From: Calycina herbarum
Taxonomy: Eukaryota; Ascomycota; Leotiomycetes; Helotiales; Pezizellaceae
DNA length: 64,000 nucleotides
Direction of reading: 5' to 3'
Assembly: GCA_001414485.1 (NCBI GenBank)
Contig: LLEY01000007.1
Location: 620,001 to 684,000, forward strand
Part shown: positions 35,807-46,939 of the stretch, piece by piece
Numbering within the stretch: the first letter of the stretch is position 1
How the letters are laid out: each line of letters opens with the position of its first letter
Notes under the pieces: model-generated
What the model saw: the letters and a program-made list of their open reading frames with translations, nothing else
Told to the model about the DNA's origin: nothing
The model's database searches: none
Position numbers and translations under genes: made by a program

Positions 35807-36616
35807 GCTGAATAATTGTCGATGTCCTCGTGAAAATTTATGTGAAAAAAAGTGAGGGTCAAGATTTTGAGATATTACAATGACTTCATGGGGCAGTTGG
35901 GGGCATCAAAAAAAGGTGAGGTAGAGAGTCGCACAAGCTCGTAAAGCTATCCAATCCTTGGACCAATCAAACCCCCATGTTGAAGGAATGGCGACTTTGG
36001 CACTTGGCTATAAAAAGGAATTATTTTCTAGTTCTAGACACAGGAAAAACTGCTAGGGGAGAGGCATTCAACTACCGCGGTAGCACTGTAACTTCCCTTT
36101 CATGTAATTCTCTGTTATTCCCAAAATAACAAGTAGATGTTTGGCTAAAGACAAGAATCCTATTTGCCGCTTTAACACATCTGTCTTAAATTCTTAGAAT
36201 GACCTTCCACCTTTTTTCCGTCTTTACTACACCCGCCTTTATTTGCCTTCCATCAACCTCTTTCACAATAGAGTAGATTTCGAAGAAAAACCAACTTCTC
36301 AGCCCACTTTCTCTCACCACAAAACTTTCTTGTGGTTTCAATTTCCAACTAATCGTCAAGAACGAAGTACTAAAGATTAAAGAATTATAAAAGGGCTTGC
36401 AACTAAAAGAATTAAGAAGCGAAAAAGAAAAATTGAAATAATTACGTGAAAATTTGGCACAGAGACCGATTTTCAGAGAGTTGGGAAACTCCGTAGTTTA
36501 ATAAGGAGAACGCAACCCAACGTAAGCGAGTGCAGAGTAAGTGGTTATTGATTAGAAGGTTGTCTAGAAGGTTCTTGGATAGTAGGTTTGGTGATACCTT
36601 CGACGTTGCCATTTTG
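35807..36616. other. intergenic region
   Basis: About 810 bases between the CYP51 pseudogene and the first SprT-like gene. The sequence is AT-rich with short A/T tracts and no gene is seen. Confidence 0.35.
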
Positions 36617-37580
36617 TCATTGTGGGTAGCTGATTGTTAGATAGTACGTTGTTGGAAAGCTGGTTGGTGGATAAGAGTTTGTTGGATGATAAGGTGGTGG
36701 ATAGTTGGGTGGCGGATAGTAAGATGTGGGATAGTACGATGTGGGATAGTAACTTGTTGGGTTAGAAAAAGAGGTTGCTGGTTGGGCGTTAGGACAAGAC
36801 CAGTCACGAATCTCAGATTCAGAAGCACCCCATCTAAACATGTCGCTCCCACTTGCCCACAGTCCATATGCCGTCAGACTCTCTTTCACTGAATGGACGA
36901 TTCCACCATCAATATGAAATGGAAGGACCTGATTCAGGGAGGTCTGCACAGCCTCCATTGCATTTGCCCATGGTGGCCCATGGTGGTCCATCCCAAGTCC
37001 GCCATTCAAAGGAGAAATACCATATGCGTCTTCCCTGGTAAAGACGGCGAAGAAACCATGCATCATTTCATGAAGCAGCGTACCAAGAATACCTGTTATA
37101 GCGCCCCAGTGGCCCCACCCAGAGTCATCATCGAGGTAACGTGCTGGATTAAGATATATAGCCTTACCATTCCATTGGCCCCAATACCTTTGGTCAGTCA
37201 CGACATCAATTTTCTCAACATATCTCATAAGGCTTCCAAAGAAATAAGCCTCATCCAGAGCTTTGGCCCAGATGTGCATGAAATCAAGAAGTTCTTTCTC
37301 GCTTAACTTTCTCTGTGGGAGTGTCCCGATTTGTAGGAACGATACGCATGGGCTTGACTTGAGACGCTCAGAAAGTGGATATCGACATAATTACAAAAGC
37401 GGGAGCTATGTCGCTTAAATAGTAACTTCTTTCGATCAGATAGCCGTAGGAAGTATAATCATAAAGGAGACGTGCGCCCGGTATTGCGGGGGCATTGCGT
37501 TGTACGACATAATGGTAAGGGGGATAAATCATTCGGCTGTGCATAAGAGTTCGCCAAAAGCACTCGACATGCCTCCCCAC
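36617..37580 (-). pseudogene. SprT-like zincin family member 1, frame-shifted near its N-terminus
   Basis: The N-terminal piece (37580-37368) contains YLIERSYYLSDIAPAF, matching YLIPKSYHWSEIAPAF of member 2. It runs into a stop, while the homologous continuation (SERLKSSPCVSFLQIG, then WAKALDEAYFFGSL) is in another frame, so one base has probably been lost or gained near 37385-37400. The catalytic region is intact: LLHEMMHGFF (HExxH), then GHHGPPWANAM-like text with a likely third zinc ligand. The C-terminus has a repetitive tail of Tyr/Pro/Thr/Ser units not found in the other members. Function of the family is unknown; see findings. Confidence 0.65.
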
Positions 37581-37854
37581 TTTTTAAACAACAAGTACAT
37601 TGTGAGAGAACAAAGAATGTTGCAATTAATCAAATTCATGAAAGTTTGGAACTTGTTCTTGAACACCCTTGAGTCTTAAAACACATGAAATGCAGTTTTC
37701 ACATTGCAAGTAAAGACATGTCGCAGGTCACCACAGTTGTTTTTCAGACATCCATATTTTCCAAACGCAGACTTGGGCGTGGATAGTTTGTTCTCGATAT
37801 ACATGAAGAAATTTAAAATTCAGTATGGATATTATCAAATCTAGCCTCTAGGAA

Positions 37855-38802
37855 CTATTGCAAGATGTGATGGGTATCAACCGGAATGCTCACAACCCAA
37901 CTATCATCACGGCGAAAAGGAAACTTGCGTCGAAAGTAGAGATCAAGCTCTTCGGAGCAATAAGAAATAGCATTGAAACATGGCAATGCGTCGCTGAAGC
38001 TCTTATAAGGCCACTCGCAGTCAGTTTGAGGACATCGTTGAACATTCTGGGCTTCACCCCATCGCATCAAGCTTTCTGGCTCCTCGTTAGCATTACCCCA
38101 CCTACCACCAGGAGCCCAGTCGCAAATTTCTTCCCATGATGCACCCCACTTGATCATTTGCATAGTAGAGCATCGCCAATGTTCCATGAACATAGTGACT
38201 TTGACCGAGTTGAAAATTCCACAGTCGACCGAAAATGGAACTTCCTGCTTAAGTGAGTTTTGCACGCTGAGCATGGCATCAGCCCATGCTGGTCCATGGC
38301 CACTTCTTCCAATGCCCCCCTTCTTAGGCGCAACTTCCACACTACCTCTTACAAATATATCGAAGAAAGCATGCATCATTTCGTGGAGAAGAGTGGAGAT
38401 CGGGTTTATTGAATACTTTTTCTGGTATTCCTCAACGTAGAGGAGTGGGTTGAGTGTAATGGTTTTCGTTGAATCAAGCCAGAAACCGTGGAGATTCATG
38501 TTGTTTCCATCGCCGAAAACAAACTCGGGGATATGTCGCAACAGACTTCCGAAAAAGTAGATCTCATCTAAGATTTGAGCCGAAGTTTTGGTCCTGGCAA
38601 GCAGTTGCGTACTGCTCACGCCGTCTCCCGGGGTGTTATACACATTCAAGGTTAAGAGAGCGTTAGAAGTTCCACTCAGACGCTGAGAAAGGCGATGTCC
38701 GTTTTGTTCCATGAAGGCAGGAGCTATCTCGGACCAATGGTAGCTTTTAGGAATTAGATAGTAGCCGGTTTCATAGTCTGAGAGGATGCGTGAGCTCGGC
38801 AT
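37855..38802 (-). CDS. SprT-like zincin family member 2
   Basis: A single uninterrupted frame of about 315 residues from ATG 38802 (an earlier ATG at 38907 adds 35 residues without conserved text). HExxH is at residues 140-144 (TLLHEMMHAFF). About 30 residues on is GRSGHGPAWADAM, resembling the Gly-His-Gly of SprT/SPRTN proteases that supplies the third zinc ligand. Family landmarks QEVPFSVDCGIFNSV and MIKWGASWEEI follow. There is no signal peptide. Related proteases act on DNA-protein crosslinks, but these genes are short and lack the SPRTN C-terminus, so function is open. It lies 275 bases from member 1 and about 940 from member 3, same strand. Confidence 0.78.
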   Translation of the reverse strand: MPSSRILSDYETGYYLIPKSYHWSEIAPAFMEQNGHRLSQRLSGTSNALLTLNVYNTPGDGVSSTQLLARTKTSAQILDEIYFFGSLLRHIPEFVFGDGNNMNLHGFWLDSTKTITLNPLLYVEEYQKKYSINPISTLLHEMMHAFFDIFVRGSVEVAPKKGGIGRSGHGPAWADAMLSVQNSLKQEVPFSVDCGIFNSVKVTMFMEHWRCSTMQMIKWGASWEEICDWAPGGRWGNANEEPESLMRWGEAQNVQRCPQTDCEWPYKSFSDALPCFNAISYCSEELDLYFRRKFPFRRDDSWVVSIPVDTHHILQ

Positions 38803-39742
38803 TGTGTTACTGGGATTTCGGGACTCCGAGGAATTCTGAACTTTGTGACTTGAGATATGCAAAATATAGGATATATGGGTCTTGGGAATGAGAGATTTGA
38901 ATGACAATTGAGTCTTAGGGTTCTGTAAAAGTAATTGGGATTCGGAGTTGCTAGGTCCAAAACGTGCTTCAAAAGAATACCTATGCGATTGTATTTATAT
39001 CTATTTAAAATTTAACAGAGAACAAGGCATACATATACTGTGAGAGAAGCTTTTTGGCATACGGAAGGATTCATGAAGATATTTCTAAAAATACATTGTC
39101 TGAATCATTTTGAAGTAGTAGACATCGCCCCGAACAAAAGGTGGGTGAGACATTTGACTTGAAGATATTCAGAAGACAACTAACTAACAGAAAGAACAGG
39201 ATTGTGATGAGAATTCTCCACGGACAAAGAGCCAGCAAGTTGCAACTTGTCTCAAGCTGAGCCCAGCTCTACTACCGAGAGACTCACACATCATACAAGG
39301 TTGAAACTGAAAAAGGACTGAAAATAAACAAAGGAATGTTGGTTTTAGGGAATCTTCAAGGGAAATTGAGCTATTGATTGGTTCATTGGATACTATTGAG
39401 AACCTATACAAGGTGCTAACATTAGTGGTTAGTGGAAATGAGCCAACCCATTATTTCATAAAAGTTATGAGTATTCTGTCCTAAGTTCTTGAATGAGAGT
39501 ACCCCTTTCCAGAAGCAAATGAGAGGAAGGCGAATATCATATCAAGGAAGTGTACAAGACAGGAGACTGATGTATGACATGGAAAATTATGATGAACAAC
39601 GGCAGACAACCAAGAGATGTGACAAGAAAGAATAGGCAAAGCCAAAGTAAGAATGTTAGAATCAGAATTTATTTTGAAGATATGCTAGAATCAAAAAGGT
39701 ATGTTTCAGTAGGATATGGACTCAATTATCTACCCCAGTGGT
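38803..39742. other. intergenic region between SprT-like members 2 and 3
   Basis: 940 AT-rich bases. Short frames at 39184-39411 show no family features. I see no RNA gene or repeat. Confidence 0.35.
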
Positions 39743-40870
39743 TCAATTGAAGATGTGACCAGAGAGCATTAATTCCCAAAATAACCCAAAGCACAAATGC
39801 AACATATCAAGAACTAGCCGCAGAGCTGTGAACTCCTGCTCAATGGTTCCGTAGAATGCGGCATCGGAAGCTTTCCAGAGCAGTGGAGGGATGAGGCACA
39901 ACGCAACGTAACAGAGAAGCCGTCTAATTACCCAAAGAGTAAATGCGAAGCAGTCGCGTAGATTTCTAAAGCGGGTATAGAGAACTTTGCGTTGGCCGTA
40001 AGGTTTTTGATTGAGCCGTTTTTGGTTTGGGGGATTGGATTTCGCGGTCGGGCGAGCTTTCGGGGCTGGACGAGATTTCGTGGTTGGACGGGATTTCGTG
40101 GTTGGGCGAGAATTCGTAGCTGGGCGAGATTTCTTATTTGGGCGGGTTTTAGTTGAAGGCAAGAGAGGTGGTGGTTGTCGAAGCACACGACCCCTGGTGG
40201 TCAAGTATTCAATCTGATGGTTTTTTACACCCCATCTTCGGAGATCAACCTCAGACGCAGACCAATTATCGTCCAGCATGCTCCTTTCGACTGAATAGAA
40301 GATGGTTGAGGGAAGTGGGAAAACCTCACTAAGAGATCTCTCTACACTGAACATGACATTCGCCCACGGTCTGCCATGGCCCTGTATTCCATTGCCACCA
40401 CTGCTCGCTGGAGTTCGGAAGGATTCTTCATCTATCCAGATCCCAAAGTACCCGTGTACCATCTCGTGTAGCAAGGTAGAAAGAAGCCGGATTGCAATGT
40501 CCCTGTCCCAAAGTTTACCGGGACGGAGAGTTGGTCGGAGTCTAATTACTCTTCGTCGATCTTTCCAGAAACCACGCTTCCCCTCCATTTCTCGGAACTC
40601 GATTGAATGGATACGCTGATGAAGATTTCCGAAGAAGAAAGCCTGATCGAAAGCTTTCGCCCAGTCGATTATGAAGGATTGGCGTCTTGCCCGTTTGATA
40701 ATACCTTGTGGGATTTCTCCCCTTTCGAAAAAGTCGAGGGTGTCGCTATCGAGACGTTTGGCAAGCGGAACTAGGTTCTGTTCAACCATTGTAGACTCTA
40801 GTTTGGAAAGAGAGGTGCTCCTTTGAACCGGGAGGCCACGTACATACTCTGGAGACTCAGGTACCCACAT
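39743..40870 (-). CDS. SprT-like zincin family member 3, with membrane tail
   Basis: An uninterrupted frame of about 375 residues from ATG 40870. HExxH is at 135-139 (TLLHEMVHGYF), followed by GIQGHGRPWANVM and LRRWGVKNHQIEYL, aligning with members 2 and 5. Unlike them it has an insert of basic S/T-R-P-x-x-K repeats (about residues 230-275), then two hydrophobic segments near the C-terminus (about 315-330 and 350-370), so it may be membrane-anchored. The upstream ATG at 41029 would add a 53-residue leader; the nearer ATG is preferred because conserved text begins after it. Confidence 0.75.
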   Translation of the reverse strand: MWVPESPEYVRGLPVQRSTSLSKLESTMVEQNLVPLAKRLDSDTLDFFERGEIPQGIIKRARRQSFIIDWAKAFDQAFFFGNLHQRIHSIEFREMEGKRGFWKDRRRVIRLRPTLRPGKLWDRDIAIRLLSTLLHEMVHGYFGIWIDEESFRTPASSGGNGIQGHGRPWANVMFSVERSLSEVFPLPSTIFYSVERSMLDDNWSASEVDLRRWGVKNHQIEYLTTRGRVLRQPPPLLPSTKTRPNKKSRPATNSRPTTKSRPTTKSRPAPKARPTAKSNPPNQKRLNQKPYGQRKVLYTRFRNLRDCFAFTLWVIRRLLCYVALCLIPPLLWKASDAAFYGTIEQEFTALRLVLDMLHLCFGLFWELMLSGHIFN

Positions 40871-41538
40871 TATGTAGGTCGGTGTTGTTGATGGTGATAT
40901 GGATAGGAGAGCACGTATTAATAGACAGTAATTGTACTTCGATGTGTGCTGGGAAAACAAGCGGAAAACCCAACGAGGGACAATTGGATTTTGTACTTTC
41001 GATAAAACAAGTGTATTGTAAAAAGGCAAAGAGAATCAGAATGAATCAGGGTGATGAAACTTTGGGAATTGTTCTTGACCCCTGGTGACACTTGAAATGA
41101 ACTTTTCACAATGAAAGCAAAGACACAATCCAGCTCGTAACACCAGCCATTCAGATGTGCCAGCAAAATTCTAGAGCAAGAAAGCAAGGATGAAATAACA
41201 AAAACCCCACCACCCTCATATTCCAAAAGTACCCAGCCCACTGGGGCATGGAAACCACGTCCCATCAACAAACACCAGGACCAAAATTCAAATCTCACTT
41301 TTGTTCTCTAAAGGCTACTCACTATATTCTAAAAAATACAAGACACATCCATTTTCCAACCGACCCCCTCATCGCAAACCAGTTGCAAAGAATACTTTTT
41401 TGCGCCACCCAAAAGCCCAATGGGTATCATACACCTCACCATCCCACCCCCTCCTTTCATTCCCCATAGCCCCTCCATCCATACCCGCTAACGGGAAAAA
41501 CACACACAATCAACCACCCACCCAGCACTCCCCTTAGC
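40871..41538. other. intergenic region
   Basis: About 670 bases. The part next to 41538 is CCC/CA-rich and lies just downstream of the C2H2 regulator stop. No gene is seen. Confidence 0.35.
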
Positions 41539-44448
41539 TCATTTCACAATCTCAAAATTCCCCAAGATCCTCCCAAAAGTACTACACATCCTCCAACACC
41601 CCATTCCACTCAACCCCGCCGCCGCCCTCCTCACCCTCTCCATACAAGCCCCCCTATCCCCGCGCCCTAACTTAGCATAAGCCCAACAAATAATGCCCCC
41701 CGTAAGCAAACAAACACAAACCTCATACGAGCACTCCGCCACATTTCCAAAATCAATTACTTCATGACAAAGCTCCAGCATCTTATAGACATGACCCATA
41801 GTACTCTCCGCCATCTCGGAATTAGCCCAATGGTTCAGGTTCTCCTCCGCAAAATTGCCATCGTGGAGGTTATTCGAGCGCCCGGCGACGAGATGCATAT
41901 CCGATAATGAGACGTCGAGAGCGACGTACGCGAGACGGTGGAGGAGGGTAGCTGCTGTGGAGACACCTTCCCGACCGTAGCACTCCCCGAAAGAATCCAA
42001 GCCGTCAATAAGCCATTTCCGTCGTTCTTGAAGGCCTTTACCTATAGGTAGAGCGGAATTGCCAAAGGAGCCCATGAGACCGGTGGGATTGAGCATGCTG
42101 GTTGATTGACGCCATTCAAAGATATGGGTGTGGATTGCGTAAATGAGGACCATTTTTCCAAAGTGGCTGCCGGTGTCTACGACGGGTGGAGCGGGCTTGA
42201 CCCATTTGTGGAGGAGACAGGCGTTGAGGGCGTGGAGGTAGTAGTTGCCGGTCGGTCTGTTTGGTTGGCTGATGAGGACTCTCCAGTTTGCTGAGGGGGA
42301 GGTCCAGAGTTCTTCGGCGCAGGGGAAGACGCAGTTTGTTGTTTCGGCTTTGCTGACGTATGGTTGGCAGTTGAAGAGGGCTGGCCATTGGCAATCGAAC
42401 ATCTGTGGCGTGTTAGTAAGATTCATGACACTCAAAATCGTATAAGCAACTTACATATATACACAAGCCAAGTCTCTTCCGCTTCTCGGTTTCAACCCAT
42501 GCAAACCAGATGGCATCCCAATCACTTATCCCCGGGCCTTTGAATTTTTCAGCCGGTATCCGAGATGATGGTCGACAATCAAGAAGCCGTGCTCGTCTCA
42601 TGGTAGTTATGAGTGCTCCACGTGCGCCTTCTGCAAACTCGTAAGATTGCTTACTGCCACTCCATGTTCCAGCTACACACAGCAAAAACGACGTCAAAAT
42701 GTTATCAGCGATTCGAAGCTAAATTTAATTTCATCAGCAAAGTCATTTTTGGAGTTTCATGATTTCAGAAGAACTTACAGATTTCGGATCCATTTCAGCG
42801 GAACGGGCAGCAGCAAGCCTCAAGTGATCATAGAATAACCTCGAAAACCTGCCTCGATCCATTCTAGAGTGACTCGAGCCAAGAAAACACATGGCGAGTA
42901 GTAGTAGAGGCGATACAGAGTAAATATCGAAAGTCGGAAGATGGAGAACAGAGAATCTGGGATGAATGTGCTGTATATACATATGAAGGAAAAACTCTAT
43001 AACTTCTGAAGGCGGGAACATAGCATCGTTAATTGGCGGCTTGGATAATGGCGTTCTAAAATTTGGATCGTCAAGAGCGGAGATAAGATTATTTCGTAGT
43101 GGCTCGTTGACAGGTTGAATCGACCTAATGATATTGGGGGGTAGTTGGATTGATCTTGCTTCGTCTAAGACGGATTGCCATGAAGTTGGTAGTAGGTGGA
43201 GTGGGACAATACGAGGAGCGCGTGGTACTGGGTTATTCGGTTTATCTGGCCAGTCGTTTGTGTCCTCATCAACTGCATCAGCTGCATCTAGATGGCTCAC
43301 ATCGTCTGGTCGATAAGAGACTGCCTGGTATTGATATGGGTTTTCTGCAAAATCCACGTAATTCGGGTCATGATCGAGGTAGTTCGTTGGTGAAGCTTCT
43401 GAGTTGAGCGAATTCAACGTCCACGAGATATCGGCATCATATGAGCCCATATATGAATTTGAATTGTCGGCGAATAACATAAAACCACCCCATAAATCGG
43501 GGTTGAAATTTTCAACGGGAGTAAAAGAAAATACATCTTGAGGTGCAAGAGCGGCTTCCATGAGATTGTTGAGACCTTGATTAGGAGCTTGGTGTATCAT
43601 TGGCAGCCGATCATCATGTGATTGGGAGTGGTGGTATTGTGGTTGGTAACCAGATCTGGGTTGCTGTTGGTGGTGTTCAACATATTGACGTTGATAAACA
43701 CTGTCTGGTGATTCGGGAATCCCTCTTTTCTCTTGTTTTATCGGGGTTTCACCACTGTCGTAAGATGCCGTTGACCTTTGGGGTGACGGAAACTCGTTGG
43801 AGAACTCGCTAGCGTTGGCAGAGTCCGTTTGTGTAGCATGAATCCGTCGATGCCTGTTCAAGAGATCACTTCTCGTGAAGGCTTTTCTGCATACTGGGCA
43901 GCTGAATTTGCCACCTTCGTCTGTTGGAGGTAGTAAGCAGTTGCCAAGGCAAAGTGTGATAATATAACATGGAAAATAGTTGTATGAAGATAGCATATAA
44001 ATTTTAACGGGATCTGGGGTAGGAGCATTCTTGCTCTCATAACAAGAGGCTAGCTGTGAATACTACTCAGGCTAAGAACAGGTGGCACCTCGCCGGCTGG
44101 ACATGAAGGAAAAGTGACTTTGAGCTCTATGCAACGCCGAGGACACCGACGTATATATATATTAACTCTTCTTGACATGGAAATTAACTTACGATTGGCT
44201 TGATGACGAGTCAGATTCTCAATTCTGGTATATGTCTTGGAGCATCTCGTGCAAGCGAATCGTTGACCAGGGGTAGTATTCTTCCCATCTCTCCTCTTGG
44301 TAGCCGCCGGTGAGTCGGTTGGGCTTGCGGCCTCTTGAGAGACATCCCGATCGCTGTTGATGCCGCCGTTGCCGGTTGTTGCACCGCCGCCCTCCTCGGG
44401 CCACTGTTCCTGCCGTCCACCAGGGCCAGGCTGCAGATGGGTGTCCAT
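41539..44448 (-). CDS. C2H2 zinc-finger plus fungal-specific domain transcription factor
   Basis: Four exons, 44448-44193, 43920-42779, 42718-42455 and 42402-41539, join in frame to about 841 residues. Two C2H2 fingers straddle intron 1: CTRCSKTYTRIENLTRHQANH and CPVCRKAFTRSDLLNRHRRIH. The acceptor at 43921-43922 completes the first finger. A long Gln/His/Pro/Asp-rich region follows. Then comes the fungal-specific regulatory domain, beginning PPSEVIEFFLHMYIQHIHPRFSVLHLPTF and including WVETEKRKRLGLCIYMFDCQWP across the last intron. It is a predicted nuclear DNA-binding regulator; targets unknown. It looks intact and conserved, in contrast with the decayed genes beside it. Confidence 0.88.
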
Positions 44449-45544
44449 GAGGTTGGTCGTCCACTGTTGACTCCACCACCGGATCTCTGGGATGTGGTTG
44501 TTGTAGTGAGATTAGGGTGAGATCGTCCACTGTGTTCCCGCAGTATCTTGTAACCTAGGTTGGCATCTCAAGGGGACAGCCTTTGAAACTACAAATCGGG
44601 TGGTTGAGGATTACGGCAACCTTATTTCAGAACGCTTGTTGACCAATCCAATGACACGCATGTGCTGTTTGAAGTCTCGTTTAGAACCAGTACCTACCCT
44701 ACTTGGGTCTCAAGTTCACAACCTCTTTTTATTGAATAGTTTTATAGCTGACTATGGAGTTAAATCCATTGAAATAGAGTATAGCTCAAAACGTGTACAG
44801 TGACTGGAAAGAAAACCAGAAAATACGATTCTGGAAATACGAAGGTGGAAGTGAGGCTTGTCGGCCACCGTAAACGTCATGCATCAGAAAAGTGGACGAG
44901 CGAGTTGTATCACATTTCCATTTATTGGTACAACATCCACTTCTCGTCCTTCATTCCGAGTGCTTTTAAATTTCCCGTCTTGCCATGGGAAGGTAGTCAT
45001 CCTCGTCTTTTCTTTGGCAATATCAGTTGATATTGCCAGAGAAAAGCTGGGGTTCATTGGTCTGCAACGTCGAATACAACGTATGATTTGAAGAAGTTTC
45101 GAAGAATTGGAGAATTGGAGACTTACCCAGGTGCCTGATTCTTTTGAATTAAATCTCCAATTCGTCTACGGATTCTAGAGCAATGAGAAAAGTGCAAATA
45201 CAGAGCATTGACGGAAACTCATACTTCATTCTTTGATCAAGCAACCTATTTCATCACGAGGGAAGAATGATCTTTGTACATGTTTATTGAAGGCCGTAAC
45301 CTAATGTCTTGTGGCACATTCATCTCAGCTACTTAGAGACCTAATGAGCTTCGAGTACGGCGGAGTAGTAGCCTACAAGAGACACTTAATCCTTCGTCTT
45401 CCCCCTTGAGTACTTTTACATATTGACCACAATTTGCCTCCAATTGTCACTTCCCATGAGCCCATTGTCCGCTCCCAATTCCCAGCCATGAACTCCAATA
45501 TGACAACAACGCCAGCAAGATGCGAAAACTCCATGGTATATTCT
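44449..45544. other. intergenic region upstream of the C2H2 gene
   Basis: About 1.1 kb. It contains the C2H2 gene promoter and the 3' flank of the WW gene. Short frames at 44600-45090 carry no recognisable sequence. No tRNA-like T-loop was noticed. Confidence 0.35.
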
Positions 45545-46574
45545 TCAATCCCTCAGCCAAGCCCTCCGCTTCTCTTCCTTTTTCGCTTTCCGCTTTTCCT
45601 TGAATTGTTTCAACTCCGTCTTGGTCAATTTCTTGCCGCTTCTTTCTGCCTTCAAGCTCTTCCCATCGTGGCTATTCGCTGAAGCATCGACATCGAAGAA
45701 TGCATTCATCTGTCGTTTGCTCTTGTTCTCGTCGTTGTAGTTATCGGGGGTGATCTCGGCATTCTGAAATCGGCCTGTAAATCGATTGAAGGCTGCCGTT
45801 GCCGCATATGCGCCCGTTGAATCTGCTTGTCCTGCCGGTGCAGATGGCTCAGCAATAGCCGCTGGTTGCGCATACCAAGCTGTCGGGTCGTAATCGCCAT
45901 GTATCGCAGGATTGTAACCACTTGTTGCTACCGGTGGAGGGGGAGAATTCGTCGCAGGTGGGAGTGGAGCTGCAACACCGGGCGGTCCTGGTTGGGGAAC
46001 AGCAGCATCCGCCTCGGGGACTCGTGGATTCGTCCATTGACTTGCGCTGGTGAAGCGATTGTAGAAATAGAAAGCCTGTGCAGTTTCCTCCCATACTGGT
46101 GCCCATCCATCATCTTCTTCTGCTGCTGTAGGGAGCGCTTCGGTTGGTAATGGAGGAATCGATTCTTCTGGCAGTGGTGGGGCGTCTGCGCTTCCGTCCT
46201 CTGCAGATGGCTGACCGGTTCCGTTGTGCCCTTCTACCCAATTCTTGTCCGATTTGGTTGTGATAACTTCAGCTGTCTTCTCCTCAACCTCTTCTCCTTC
46301 CTCCAAATCCTCAGGGGAATCTTGTTCCTGATCTGAAGCGTGGCTGTTCTCCTCAATGGCACCTCCAGCTTCCTCACCCGAATCAGTCCTTGGGTTGGGC
46401 GAGGCTGAAGGTTCCTTTCTGTCGCTATCCACAGCGCCCTCCATCATGAAATATGCCGCCAGGCAATCTGTTAAGGGTTGAACAAAGGAAATTGGGTTCA
46501 ATGCAGCACAAGAGGCGTCCTGCACAGTGAAGCGTTGATAGGTAAATGGTAGTCGGTGAAGTTGTACCGTTCAT
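45545..46574 (-). CDS. WW-domain protein
   Basis: A 7-base first exon (46574-46568, ATGAACG) splices to 46467-45545, giving 309 residues that start MNDCLAAYFMMEGAV. This was preferred over the unspliced ATG at 46525 because of the strong CTTAACAG acceptor. An acidic, Ser/Glu-rich N-terminal third precedes one WW domain (WAPVWEETAQAFYFYNRFT then SQWTNP, roughly residues 125-155), a Pro/Ala-rich linker and a highly basic, Lys/Arg-rich C-terminus. Such proteins bind proline-rich partners, often in RNA processing or transcription; the partner is unknown. The gene is divergent from the SYG1-type gene, 365 bases apart. Confidence 0.8.
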
Positions 46575-46939
46575 GACGCGCAAAGAAAAAGAGAACATGG
46601 GTGTTTGGAGATGTCTTACAAAGTGCTGCCTGAAATTGAAGGCACAATTTCGGTCACATCAAAAGTACAAGTGACGCGATGGAATTCGGTGGTAAATCCC
46701 CGGCCCGTCCCACAGGGACTAGAAAAATGCCGTTCAACGGAACTGGAGCAGTGCGACAACCTCACCAACGTCATTGGGTTTGTGCAATCGCTTTATGCCA
46801 ATAATATACCTAACAATCAACTCCAAATTGCTCTCAAAATAGCTTCAATCTACGACTACACCACCATCGCCTTGCCCTCGCCACCCTCGGGCATGTCGAC
46901 ATCAACAAGGCCCATCGTCAGCCTCGCTCTACCCCGATC
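46575..46939. promoter_or_regulatory. shared promoter of the WW and SYG1-type genes
   Basis: 365 bases between divergent starts. An open frame at 46605-46943 crosses it but shows no conserved sequence. Confidence 0.4.
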
